Origin: Verrucomicrobiales bacterium
GTDB taxonomy: Bacteria; Verrucomicrobiota; Verrucomicrobiia; Verrucomicrobiales; DEV007
Direction: 5' to 3'
NCBI GenBank assembly: GCA_024641425.1
Contig: JAHEDC010000006.1
Location: 1,578 to 35,020, forward strand
DNA length: 33,443 nt
The notes under the pieces: generated by a model
What the model was told of the DNA's origin: nothing
Seen by the model: only the letters and a program-made list of their open reading frames with translations
Database searches by the model: none
Part shown: in pieces, positions 7,769 through 16,323 of the stretch
Layout: each line of letters starts with the position of its first letter
How positions within the stretch are numbered: the stretch's first letter is position 1
Made by a program: the position numbers and the translations under genes

Positions 7769-10700
7769 TTACCTCCGGAGCACGACCAACCAGTCTTCAT
7801 CAGGCTCTCCGGGAGGATTCCCGAGTAGGACGGAGCCGCCTCCCCGCACTACATTGACCGAGCCTTCCTTAAGGGCGCCGCCCGCCCGCGGGTTGAACCA
7901 CTGCACCATGAAGTCACCGCTGGCAGCAGATAAGTCGAGCTCGGTGGTTCCCCCTTCTGGAAGAAAGACGAGATAGATCTCGCCGGCCTTCGCGAAAGCG
8001 TATTTCGAGTTATCGTTGGAGGGATTTCCGACGAGGGCATCGGCGTTCGCCATCTCCCAGAACGGAATCTTCTCGTCGTGGAAAAAGTCGATCGCGATCC
8101 GGCAGTAGTCCCAGGTTTTGTCGCGGCTCCGCCAGTCCTCGCAAACGAGATCATTCTGCGGCAGTTTGTATCCGAAGTAATACTCGACGCCCGCGCCCCC
8201 GGCCATGAGCGTGCCCCAAAGACAGCGCTTCCGAATGTCGTGGAGGGTGTATTTCTTCCCGCCTTCCGTCGCGGTGCCGTCCTTGCCCTCGTAACCCGGA
8301 TCGGCGGGAACACCGTCGCTGGCAGGATTCTGCTCATCGTTGGCCACAATCCATGGCTTCCCGGCCTTCGCGGATTCGGTGACCCACTTCAAGGTTCGCT
8401 GGTGCGCCTGGCTCCACGAGTTCTGAAGCGAGGCTCCGGAAAGCGTTGATTTGCCGCCGAGCAGCGGGGTGTAGACTTTGTCCTGCGAACCGGGGAAGGT
8501 ATGGATGACAACGGGATGGTCGTAGGGATCGGTCGCCATGAGATAGGCGGCCATATCTCGAATCTCCTCCGTGCTCTGGGTGTTCTCCTCGCCGATATTC
8601 CAGTTCAGGGCGAGGTTGTGGCCGAAGCGCGCGATCAGTTCCCGGCAGTATAGCCGACGCTCGGGGCCGAGCTTCCCGCCGTCGAGCGACTCCGCGACCC
8701 GGCCGTTGGCGGCCTCGTGCCCGCGGCGGTCGTCATCCATTTCGTTCTCCTGCATCTTGAAGTGTAGATAGAGGCCATGCGAGGTCGCGTGGTCGAAGAG
8801 AACGCCCCATTGGTCGAGCTTGGAGCAGTCGTAGTGCAGCTTTTCTCCGCGCGCGACGAAGGGCCAAATGTTATCGCCGTCTCCACCGGCATTGTAAGTG
8901 AGAAAGCTAAAGGCGTTCGCACCCTTGCCCGAGAGATAGTTGAGGGCCCCTATGAGTCCTTTTCCCTTGCCCCCCTTCCATGCAGGATCGCCGTCTCTCC
9001 AGTCTTTGACGTGGGGAGCCCAAGTCTTGAGAGGAACATTTTTCTTCCGTGCCTCGGTGTTATCGAAATCGGCATAGGCGAGAAGGGTTTCGGGCGCGTC
9101 GGCTCCGGCCTTGAGGAAGTAGTCCTTTGATCCTGCGAACTGCAGGTAGTGCTTCCCAACATAGGAAAGGCGTCCCCCCGAGCGGAAATCGGGGGCGAGC
9201 TTGTCGTTGGGAAGAATGGTAAAGGTTCCGGATTGCCCGTGGAAGGGAGCGAGATCGGCGGCCAACGCCTTTGGGGCGAGCGCCGCGCCCGGGCCCCGGC
9301 GGAAAATGACCGCATACGTCCATTTGCCCACGTTGTCGGCGGCGAAATGGACGCGCCATTTGTTCCCCGACTCGGCGGAGGTTTCGCCCGCGTTGCCGTC
9401 GGCGGCGAAGTAACCCGGCACGGTCGCGGTGCTGCCGGACTCATGGGTAAAGACAACGTCGAACCGGTAGTCGGTGAAGGGATTCGGCGCGTTGTCGCGC
9501 TCGTGCGCGTAGGGGCCGTCGACGGTCAGCGTCACTTTGTGCCACTCCTTCAATTCACCGGTAACCTCCACTTTCCCGTCCCCGTCCTTTCCGCGCGGCA
9601 ACACGAGCGCGGGCCCGGTAGCCTTCAACGGCGCCGCGGCCGCGGTGGAGGCGACCATCTGCGCGACGGCGGCCTTCGTTGTCTCATCGGCGGGTGCGAA
9701 GACGAGGCGGGCGACGCGGGCGCGGCTGAATTCCTTTCCGTCCTCGGAGGCGATCTTCGAAGTGATGGCGACCACGTCGCCCTGATTGACCGCGATTCCC
9801 TTCCACGTCGTGGCGAACGCCGCCCCTTCCTCGAACGGCTGCGCCGAAAGCGGGCAGGTGAAGGCACCGGTCACCACATCGTTGATGGACACCCCGTAGG
9901 TGGATTTCCCGTCCTCCTCGCCGACGGCCTGGAGCGTCACGTCGTAACGGCCACTGGCGAAGGGAAAGGGAGCCTCCGCGCGGGCCTCCTTGTCGGTATC
10001 CGGATCGATGGCGAGCCACTTTCCCTTGTCGAGATAGTATCCGGTGCCCTCCACCGGAAAGGATCCGGCCTCCATCACCGGTTGCGAGGGATCGACCGGC
10101 GCGGGCGACACCGTTTTGGGGGCGGCGACAAAGGGAAAGGGAGCCGGGAGCGCGCCCGCCGCGGCGATGCTCGCGGGTCCGATACCCTCGGGCCGGAATG
10201 CCTTGTCACCCGCGAGAACAAAGCGGTCGACCTCGATGCCATCCTCGCGCATCGCCACCGTGAACTCGTGCGGGCCGGGCTTTTCGATGTCGAGCCAGAG
10301 TTGCATCGGCACGCCGGTGTGGACCTTCTCCGTGCGTTGGCGACAGTCCCAGTTCCAGCCGTTCTTCTGCACCGTCTGCCAGCGCTGACCGCTCTCCGGC
10401 CATTCCCCGTCGATCCCGAAATGGAGGCCGTTGTCCTCACTGGTGGTCGACCAGGCGCGCACCCAGACGTAGTAGCGACCGGGATGCGTGATGTTCACCT
10501 TGTAATGGAGCACGCCGATCTTCCCCGGGACATTGGAGAAATTCTCCCCATCGATCAGTTTTTGTCCGTGGTTGCGCCGGGTGTCGGGGAGCACCTCGAG
10601 ATAGGCTCCGCCGCTCGCTCCGCCCACGTGGGGAGGATCGCCGTCGGGATTCACCTCCGGCTTTGCCCCGGAGTGGGTGAGGTACCAGGCACGTTTACCC

Positions 10701-10891
10701 GTGAGCGACTGCTTGAAGAAATGCTCGGCCTCGATGGCGAGAACCTGGTCCTTCTCCGTCAGGACGAGATCCTCGGCGGCAAGGGGCACGGTGAGGTCCG
10801 GGGCAGCAATGGCAGCGAAAGGACCGAGGACAAGGCCTCCACCGAAAAGCAGGGACAGGGCAAAAGTGGAATAGGGAAGGGAGTCTTTCAT
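7769..10891 (-). CDS. Secreted DUF5060 TIM-barrel protein, putative glycoside hydrolase
   Basis: This 1040-residue protein has a signal peptide (cleavage near AIAA, residue 30). Residues ~48-230 form a carbohydrate-binding-module-like beta domain (AIEAEHF...GRYYVWVRAW), and ~285-400 look like a second beta sandwich. Residues ~440-540 are the DUF5060 domain (EWHKVTLTVDGPY to DNVGKWTYAVIF). Residues ~575-945 form a barrel with LALNWNIGEEN (Glu768/769) and WIVANDEQNP (Glu853), plausible acid/base and nucleophile positions for a clan GH-A-like enzyme. The C-terminal ~90 residues resemble the collagen-binding-like domain that often ends such proteins. A good AGGAG Shine-Dalgarno lies 4 bases before ATG 10891. 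It is divergent from the XylR-like regulator and upstream of the sulfatase. The substrate glycan is unknown. Confidence 0.85.
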   Translation of the reverse strand: MKDSLPYSTFALSLLFGGGLVLGPFAAIAAPDLTVPLAAEDLVLTEKDQVLAIEAEHFFKQSLTGKRAWYLTHSGAKPEVNPDGDPPHVGGASGGAYLEVLPDTRRNHGQKLIDGENFSNVPGKIGVLHYKVNITHPGRYYVWVRAWSTTSEDNGLHFGIDGEWPESGQRWQTVQKNGWNWDCRQRTEKVHTGVPMQLWLDIEKPGPHEFTVAMREDGIEVDRFVLAGDKAFRPEGIGPASIAAAGALPAPFPFVAAPKTVSPAPVDPSQPVMEAGSFPVEGTGYYLDKGKWLAIDPDTDKEARAEAPFPFASGRYDVTLQAVGEEDGKSTYGVSINDVVTGAFTCPLSAQPFEEGAAFATTWKGIAVNQGDVVAITSKIASEDGKEFSRARVARLVFAPADETTKAAVAQMVASTAAAAPLKATGPALVLPRGKDGDGKVEVTGELKEWHKVTLTVDGPYAHERDNAPNPFTDYRFDVVFTHESGSTATVPGYFAADGNAGETSAESGNKWRVHFAADNVGKWTYAVIFRRGPGAALAPKALAADLAPFHGQSGTFTILPNDKLAPDFRSGGRLSYVGKHYLQFAGSKDYFLKAGADAPETLLAYADFDNTEARKKNVPLKTWAPHVKDWRDGDPAWKGGKGKGLIGALNYLSGKGANAFSFLTYNAGGDGDNIWPFVARGEKLHYDCSKLDQWGVLFDHATSHGLYLHFKMQENEMDDDRRGHEAANGRVAESLDGGKLGPERRLYCRELIARFGHNLALNWNIGEENTQSTEEIRDMAAYLMATDPYDHPVVIHTFPGSQDKVYTPLLGGKSTLSGASLQNSWSQAHQRTLKWVTESAKAGKPWIVANDEQNPASDGVPADPGYEGKDGTATEGGKKYTLHDIRKRCLWGTLMAGGAGVEYYFGYKLPQNDLVCEDWRSRDKTWDYCRIAIDFFHDEKIPFWEMANADALVGNPSNDNSKYAFAKAGEIYLVFLPEGGTTELDLSAASGDFMVQWFNPRAGGALKEGSVNVVRGGGSVLLGNPPGEPDEDWLVVLRR

Positions 10892-10998
10892 CGTGCTCCT
10901 TTATAAGGGAAGATTGGAATCCAAGCCATACGCGATTCCGTATAAAATCTTCAATTTCCCAGCAGTTGTTTTTGCGATGAAATCGCAGCGCGTCGATA
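10892..10998. promoter_or_regulatory. Divergent regulatory region with two inverted repeats
   Basis: This 107-base gap separates the DUF5060 gene from its likely regulator. ATACG-CGATTC-CGTAT at 10928-10943 is an inverted repeat with a 6-base spacer, and TGCGAT-GAA-ATCGCA at 10973-10987 is a perfect inverted repeat just before the regulator start. Either could bind the XylR-like protein; the second could serve autoregulation. AT-rich tracts (TATAAAATCTT, TTATAAGG) are available for -10 elements on both strands. Confidence 0.5.
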
Positions 10999-12165
10999 AT
11001 GGGCGTCGTGAAAGCCCGTCCCACCGTCGCCCTTCTCGTCGAGACCTCGAACCGCTACAGCCGCGAGCTGCTCCGGGGCATCCGCGCCTACATGCGCGAG
11101 CATCCCTCGTGGGCGATCCACCTCAGCGAGCAGGGCCGGGGCGCCACGCCGCCCGCGTGGCTGGCCCACTGGCGCGGCGACGGGATCATCGCCCGCATCG
11201 AAACCGCGGCCATCGCGAAGGCGGTGACCGAGGCCGGCGTTCCGGTTGTAAACGTGAGTGCGGCCGGCCTTGCCCCGGCATTTCCAGCCGTGATCAGCGA
11301 TAGCGTGGCGATCGCCCGCACGGCGGCCGAGCATTTGATGGATCGGGGGTTCCGGTATTTCGCCTACTGCGGAGACGCGCGCTTCGCGTGGTCGAAGCGG
11401 CACGAGGAGAACTTCCTCGCGACCCTCGACGACGCCGGACACAGTGCCGTCGCCTTTCGCACCAACCCGCGCGACTTTGCCAACTGGGCCGCCGAGCACA
11501 AACGGCTGCGACGCTGGATTTCGGAGCTTCCAAAGCCACTCGGCATCATGACCTGCTACGACATCCGGGGCCAGCAGGTTCTGGATGCCTGCCGTGAGCT
11601 GGGTCTCCGCGTTCCCGACGAGGTCGGTGTCATCGGCCAGCACAACGACGATCTTCTCTGTGAACTCTGTGATCCCCCGCTCTCCAGTGTTATTCCCAAT
11701 GCCCGACGCGCGGGCTATGTGGCCGCCGAAATGCTCGGACACATGATGAAGGGCAGGCAAGTGCCAGCTAAGGTGACCGCGTTGCCCCCGGTCGGAGTCG
11801 CCACCCGGCAATCGACGGATGTGGTCGCCCTCGACGACCGTCAGATCGCCGAAGCCGTTCGCTTTATTCGCCGCCATGCCTGCGAGAATATTTCCGTGAG
11901 CGACGTCCTGCGCGCAGTGCCGATGTCGCGCACCCTTCTGGAGCGGAAGTTCCAGAAGCTGCTCAAGCGCACCCCTGCGTCGGAGATCATCGCCTGTCGC
12001 ATCCGCGCCGTCGGCGATCTCCTTGCCACCACGACCCTGACGGTGGCCGAGATCGCCGAGCGCACGGGCTTCTCCTCGCCGGAATACCTGAGTGCAGCCT
12101 TCCGCCGGGAGACCGGGCGGACTCCCCGCGACCACCGAAGGGCGCATGCGGTCGCGCACGGATGA
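10999..12165 (+). CDS. XylR-like AraC-family transcriptional regulator
   Basis: This 388-residue protein has two parts. Residues ~8-275 are a periplasmic-binding/LacI-type effector domain used inside the cell (PTVALLVETSNRYSRELLRGI, then PDEVGVIGQHNDDLLCEL and SSVIPNARRAGYVAAEML). Residues ~285-382 are an AraC-type double helix-turn-helix (ENISVSDVLRAVPMSRTLLERKFQ, then LTVAEIAERTGFSSPEYLSAAFRRETG). This layout matches the XylR family that senses a sugar and activates catabolic genes. It is divergently transcribed from the DUF5060 gene, so it very likely controls that gene and the sulfatase. ATG 10999 is chosen because the family start motif follows closely; GTG 11008 is an alternative. No Shine-Dalgarno was seen. 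Confidence 0.9.
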   Translation: MGVVKARPTVALLVETSNRYSRELLRGIRAYMREHPSWAIHLSEQGRGATPPAWLAHWRGDGIIARIETAAIAKAVTEAGVPVVNVSAAGLAPAFPAVISDSVAIARTAAEHLMDRGFRYFAYCGDARFAWSKRHEENFLATLDDAGHSAVAFRTNPRDFANWAAEHKRLRRWISELPKPLGIMTCYDIRGQQVLDACRELGLRVPDEVGVIGQHNDDLLCELCDPPLSSVIPNARRAGYVAAEMLGHMMKGRQVPAKVTALPPVGVATRQSTDVVALDDRQIAEAVRFIRRHACENISVSDVLRAVPMSRTLLERKFQKLLKRTPASEIIACRIRAVGDLLATTTLTVAEIAERTGFSSPEYLSAAFRRETGRTPRDHRRAHAVAHG

Positions 12166-12241
12166 GACAGGATAGCGAAGGGGGGGAACGCTCGAATTTG
12201 ATTCTTGCGGCCTCGGATCCGCGACGTCTAAGTTCCTCGTC

Positions 12242-12964
12242 ATGAGTTCCTTCTCCCATGCAACGCGTCCTTCGCTCCCGGCAACGATCCGGCGCGCCCT
12301 CCTCTGCGGGCTGATTTTGTCCAGCGGACTCATTGCACGGGCGTCAGCGCTCGACTACAAGCGCGACATCCTGCCGATCTTCAGGGAAAAGTGTTTCGAC
12401 TGCCACGAGGGCGCGGGAGGAGAAAAAGTGAAGGGCGACCTGCGGCTCGATGATCCCGCTCATTTCCTCAACCGCTTCGCAAAGAACGATGTCGTCATTC
12501 CGGGAGATTGGGACGCGAGCTACCTTTTCGTGACCCTGACGCTTGAACGCGGAGCGAAGGGAGCAATGCCCCCGAAAGGAAAAGGCGAGGCCTTGAAGCC
12601 GGACGAGATCATGAAGGTTGCGCAGTGGATTCATGAGGGGGCCCGGATCGAGGGCGAGCAAGGGGAACCCGGTGCCAGAGAACTCGACCCCGGGAAGATA
12701 CTCACGTTCAAGGACGGGGCGTTGGTGACCGAGCGCTTCGGCACGGAATCCGATGATCCGCCGGCCAAGGAAACCCCCGCCCCGAAACAGCGGGAATGGG
12801 TGAATTCCGAAGGCAAGAAGATCTCGGCCGCCTTCGGTGGCGTCGAAGGCGACAACGTCATCCTGCTCCGTGGCGACGGCAAGGCCTTCAAGTATCCCCT
12901 CGCGAAACTTTCGGCACAAAGCCAAAAGGATGTCAGGGATTTCGAGAGCCAGGCAAGGGAGTAA
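12242..12964 (+). CDS. Planctomycete-type cytochrome c protein with SHD1-like C-terminus
   Basis: After a signal sequence (residues ~1-36) comes ALDYKRDILPIFREKCFDCHEG. C51-F-D-C54-H55 is a c-type haem site and DILPIF...C the start of a Planctomycete cytochrome C (PSCyt1-type) domain. It continues with GDLRLDD and PKGKGEALKPDEIMKVAQWI; the methionine or lysine near AMPPKGKG is the usual distal region. Residues ~185-238 (REWVNSEGKKISAAFGGVEGD to KFPL-like KYPLAKLSAQSQKDV) match the SHD1-like domain (Sla1 homology 1 type). That domain recurs in secreted planctomycete and verrucomicrobial proteins and has no settled role in bacteria. It is a periplasmic electron carrier or adaptor. The neighbours do not identify its partner. 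Confidence 0.85.
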   Translation: MSSFSHATRPSLPATIRRALLCGLILSSGLIARASALDYKRDILPIFREKCFDCHEGAGGEKVKGDLRLDDPAHFLNRFAKNDVVIPGDWDASYLFVTLTLERGAKGAMPPKGKGEALKPDEIMKVAQWIHEGARIEGEQGEPGARELDPGKILTFKDGALVTERFGTESDDPPAKETPAPKQREWVNSEGKKISAAFGGVEGDNVILLRGDGKAFKYPLAKLSAQSQKDVRDFESQARE

Positions 12965-13102
12965 ACGGCAACCCTGTCACTGTAAAAGACCGAACGTAAG
13001 AACGCTGCATTCTTAGCATCCGTCGGTGGATCATCTCCCCGCTCGATCCCCTCTTCCGGGCGAGACGGAGGCTTCAAGCACCAATCGATAACACCCTTCG
13101 GA

Positions 13103-13120
13103 GGACACCGTTACGGTGCC
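13103..13120. terminator. Hairpin overlapping the DUF3616 stop codon
   Basis: GGACACCG-TTA-CGGTGCC forms a stem of about seven pairs with one G-U, and the loop is the TAA stop codon of the minus-strand gene. It lies between convergent genes. With no T-run it is at best a terminator-like hairpin. Confidence 0.3.
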
Positions 13121-14169
13121 GGAACATCGATCCAGTAGGCACGGCAGGACTTCCGGGCGGGATCGACGAGGGTCTTGCATTCGCAGGTGCCGTTTTCGAT
13201 CTCCTCCGTGCTGTCGCCGGGTTGGGCAGGGACGCGGACGGTGCCGTCGTCACTGAGGACGAGGATTTCCGATTTGTCGGGATAGACGATGAGGGCCTCG
13301 GGATTGAGGTGGTCGAAGCCGCGCACCGCGAAAGGAGCCTCGGAGGGTTCGCCGCTCCAGCGGAAGAGCTTGGAATTCTCGTCGCCACCGGAGGGTCCGG
13401 CGATGATGAGGTAGCACTTGTGGAAAGTCGAGTATTCCATGGCCCGGAAGCCGAGGCCGCCGAGATCGAGGAGGATCGGCTCGCCGAGTTGCGGGAGCGC
13501 CCCGGTTTCGACAACGGCTTTCGGGTTCTCCATGGGGACGAGGAGTCCCTTGCCGCCGGGCCGGGGATTGCGGAAGCCGAGGAGGAGCCGTGATCCATCG
13601 GGAGAGGCGCAGAGGGATTCGATATTCATCCCCTCCTCCTTGGGCGCGAGCTCCTTTCCCTCGTCGCCCTTGACCTTGCCCACGGTGCTGACGAGGTCGA
13701 TGCCTTTCAGCGCGAGGAGCGGATTGAGAAGTTCGCGGCAGGGCTTCCCGACCGGGACGATGGCCTCGCCCGCGTCCTTCGGGGCGGTCGTGGCGAAGAA
13801 ACGGTAGCGGCTGGCACGCCATTTCCCACTTTTGCTCCGCCCATGGGAGGTGATCCAGTAAAGCGTGTCCCCGACGCGGGTCGCGCCCTCGATGTCGGTC
13901 TCGGGGTTTTTCGCGCCGGCGACGCCGAGGAAGTCGTCGAGAGGATATTGGGCGACGGGCAGACCGGGCTCGGCGAGGCGGTAGACGCGGAGGACATTGG
14001 TCTCGTCGTCGGCCACGACGATGGATTCGTTCCCGATGGCGACGGCTCCGGAGGCGTCGCACAGGCCCCTGAAGACAAGGGCCCCCTCGTCGGCAGCGGC
14101 TGGGACTTCATCGCGCCCGCAGGCGGTGCCGAGGAGGGCGAGGAGGATAGTGGGGAGGAGGGTTTTCAT
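13111..14169 (-). CDS. DUF3616-like secreted beta-propeller protein
   Basis: This 352-residue protein begins MKTLLPTILLALLGTAC with a possible lipobox at Cys17 (GTAC), so it may be lipid-anchored. The mature part has repeated beta-strand segments typical of a propeller. It carries the DUF3616 pattern: SGAVAIGNESIVVADDETNVLRVYRL near the N-terminus, DIEGATRVGDTLYWITSHGRSKSGK, then NIESLCASPDGSRLLLGFRNPRPGGKGLLV. The function is unestablished. The frame continues upstream to 14388, but that stretch translates mutY DNA. The start ATG 14169 overlaps the mutY stop as ATGA, so translation is probably coupled. The C-terminus has three cysteines (CECK...C). Confidence 0.82.
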   Translation of the reverse strand: MKTLLPTILLALLGTACGRDEVPAAADEGALVFRGLCDASGAVAIGNESIVVADDETNVLRVYRLAEPGLPVAQYPLDDFLGVAGAKNPETDIEGATRVGDTLYWITSHGRSKSGKWRASRYRFFATTAPKDAGEAIVPVGKPCRELLNPLLALKGIDLVSTVGKVKGDEGKELAPKEEGMNIESLCASPDGSRLLLGFRNPRPGGKGLLVPMENPKAVVETGALPQLGEPILLDLGGLGFRAMEYSTFHKCYLIIAGPSGGDENSKLFRWSGEPSEAPFAVRGFDHLNPEALIVYPDKSEILVLSDDGTVRVPAQPGDSTEEIENGTCECKTLVDPARKSCRAYWIDVPAP

Positions 14170-15224
14170 GGTTGAGGTGGAAATATCGAATCGAATTCGC
14201 CGATGGCAACGAGGGCTTTCCGGTATGGGCTGGGCATGGGAACGGTGGCGAGGGCGTCTTCGACGAACCAGGCGTGGTGCGGCGGCAGGGGCAGAGCCGG
14301 ATCGAGCGTGTGCGCGTGGACGTGAAGGGTGACGCGGTGGTGGGTGATCGTGTAGCGGGATTTCAGGACAACGGGGAGTCTTTCCCACGAAATGCCGTCG
14401 GGAAAGGCGGGGAGTTTCCAGAGCCCGCCGCGTCGGCGTTCCTGCTCCTGCTGGAGTAAAAGCGCGCCTCCGGAACGGACGAGTCGGACGTGCTCGTCGA
14501 GGTGGACGGTGGCGGTGCGCGCCTTTTTCACCGGCAGGGCCTCGGGATCGCGGGCGAGACAGAAGCCGAGGACGGGGCAGACGTCGCAGGCAGGCTTGCG
14601 CGGGGTGCAGGCGATCTGGCCGAGTTCCATGAGGGCGGAATTGTGGGCACGCGCGTTTTGCTCCGGCACGAGGGCGGCGGCCCAGGCCCAGAGTTGTTTC
14701 TGGCCGGGGCCGTCGTCGATGCGCCCCTGGAAATCAAAGAGCCGGGCGAGGACGCGCGCGATGTTGGCCTCGATGATCGGTTCCGGATGGCCGTAGGCGA
14801 AGGTGGCGACCGCACCGGCGGTATACCGCCCGACGCCGGGAAGGGCGAGGATTTCCTCCGCGGTGGCGGGAAAAACGCCGCCAAGGGCCTCCTCGATGTG
14901 GCGGGCGGCGCTCTGGAGATTTCGCGCTCGGGAATAATAGCCGAGGCCTTCCCAGGCGCTCAGCACCGCCTGCTCGGGCGCGGCGGCGAGAGTGCCGGTG
15001 TCGGGGAAAAGCCGCATCCAGCGCTTGTAGTAGCCGCGATCAAGCACGGTGGCGACCTGCGTCTGCTGGAGCATGACCTCTGAAACGAGGACGGCGTAGG
15101 GGTCGCGGGTACGCCGCCAGGGATAGTCGCGCGCGCCCTCGTCGAACCAGCGCGCGAGGGCCTCGCGGAAGGCGTCGGCCCGCGCGAGGGCGGGCGGCTG
15201 GGGTGATTTCTTGTTTCCGGGCAT
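14166..15224 (-). CDS. mutY: A/G-specific adenine DNA glycosylase MutY
   Basis: MutY removes adenine mispaired with 8-oxoguanine or guanine. The 352-residue protein has the catalytic glutamate Glu49 in SEVMLQQTQVATV, the helix-hairpin-helix LPGVGRYTAGAV (128-139), and the iron-sulfur ligands Cys206, Cys213, Cys216 and Cys222 (C-x6-C-x2-C-x5-C). The C-terminal part has a NUDIX-like domain (GGLWKLPAFPDG) that reads the 8-oxoG strand. The position equal to E. coli Asp138 (PILDGNVKRVLAR) is Glu152 here (PIIEANIARVLAR), an unusual change at a key catalytic acid, while the adjacent asparagine is kept. It is divergent from rnhC with 27 bases between starts and overlaps the DUF3616 gene downstream. 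Confidence 0.95.
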   Translation of the reverse strand: MPGNKKSPQPPALARADAFREALARWFDEGARDYPWRRTRDPYAVLVSEVMLQQTQVATVLDRGYYKRWMRLFPDTGTLAAAPEQAVLSAWEGLGYYSRARNLQSAARHIEEALGGVFPATAEEILALPGVGRYTAGAVATFAYGHPEPIIEANIARVLARLFDFQGRIDDGPGQKQLWAWAAALVPEQNARAHNSALMELGQIACTPRKPACDVCPVLGFCLARDPEALPVKKARTATVHLDEHVRLVRSGGALLLQQEQERRRGGLWKLPAFPDGISWERLPVVLKSRYTITHHRVTLHVHAHTLDPALPLPPHHAWFVEDALATVPMPSPYRKALVAIGEFDSIFPPQP

Positions 15225-15251
15225 GGGATTTTCGTGGTATCAGCGGGCCGC

Positions 15252-16163
15252 ATGACGCCGCCGACCACCTACACCGCGCCGCTCGATTCCGGGCAGGCGA
15301 AGGCCCTCAAGCAACTGCTGGAGCGCGAGAACTTCAACTTTTCCGAGAAACCCTACGCGCTCTTTTCCGCCGCGCGGGGAAAACTGAATGTCACCGTCTA
15401 CGAAAAGGGCCCGAAAGTCCTCGTCCAAGGGAAGGATACGGGCGATTTCGTGCAGTTTTACCTTGAACCGGAAATCCTCGGCGAGGCAAAAATGGGATAC
15501 GAGGAAGTCTATTATCCTGATCGCTATACGCCGCACTTCGGCATCGACGAGAGCGGCAAGGGCGACTTCTTCGGCCCGCTGGTTATCGCCGGCGTCTATG
15601 TGGACGGCGACATTGCGCGGTCGCTGGCCGAGGCGGGAATCCAGGACAGCAAACGCATCACATCGGATGCTCGCATCCGGGCCTTGGCCAGTGCCATCCG
15701 CAAGACGCGTGGCATCGCCTACGATGTCCTCACCATCAAACCGGCCCGCTACAATGAAATGTACGCGGAAATCGGCAACCTGAACCGGCTTCTCGCCTGG
15801 GGGCACGCCCGGGTCATCGAGAACCTTTGCGAAAAACGCCCCGATTGCCCGCGGGCGTTGTCCGACCAGTTCGCGAACCCGCGTGAGATCGAGCGCGTCC
15901 TGAAGGCGAAAGGGCGGCGGCTCGAAATGGAACAACGAACCAAGGCGGAGTCCGACCCCGCAGTGGCGGCGGCTTCGATCCTGGCGAGGGAAAGCTTCAT
16001 CGACTGGCTTCGGGACCACGGCGAAACGCCGGGCATTCCCCTCCCCCGCGGGGTTTCCTCCGAAGTGAAGGCAGCCGCCGCACGGATTGCCGCCGCACGG
16101 GGCGTGGCAGGACTCGCCGGTTACTGCAAAATGCATTTCAAGACCGCGTCCGAACTGAAGTAG
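15252..16163 (+). CDS. rnhC: Ribonuclease HIII
   Basis: RNase HIII cleaves the RNA strand of RNA-DNA hybrids. The 303-residue protein has the family's N-terminal TBP-like substrate-binding part (residues ~1-85, FSEKPYALFSAARGKLNVTVYEKGPKVLVQGK). The catalytic domain follows with HFGIDESGKGDFFGP (Asp99, Glu100), SKRI, and LSDQF (Asp205). The AAASILARE motif near the end is typical. ATG 15252 is preferred over GTG 15234 because the longer form adds only six unconserved residues. It is divergent from mutY. The 160 bases after it lead to the HU gene and include a TTGCCC...GGGCAA inverted repeat (16247-16267). Confidence 0.95.
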   Translation: MTPPTTYTAPLDSGQAKALKQLLERENFNFSEKPYALFSAARGKLNVTVYEKGPKVLVQGKDTGDFVQFYLEPEILGEAKMGYEEVYYPDRYTPHFGIDESGKGDFFGPLVIAGVYVDGDIARSLAEAGIQDSKRITSDARIRALASAIRKTRGIAYDVLTIKPARYNEMYAEIGNLNRLLAWGHARVIENLCEKRPDCPRALSDQFANPREIERVLKAKGRRLEMEQRTKAESDPAVAAASILARESFIDWLRDHGETPGIPLPRGVSSEVKAAAARIAAARGVAGLAGYCKMHFKTASELK

Positions 16164-16323
16164 CGGACCTGCCGCCGGGCGCCTCGATTCTAAAAATTCA
16201 AAAATCAGTTGGTAATCGCCCTCCGAGGCGGTATCTGTCTCCACCGTTGCCCCGTATGTGAGGGCAAGGTAAGGAAAGCCCCGTCCCTATCCCTAATAGC
16301 CGGAATTCGACCCCATTACAGAA

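Noticed and set aside
14170-14388. N-terminal extension of the DUF3616 frame
   Set aside because: It is antisense-like proline- and arginine-rich translation of mutY in another frame, and a signal peptide starts at 14169.
15234-15251. GTG start for rnhC
   Set aside because: It adds six unconserved residues; ATG 15252 fits the family start.
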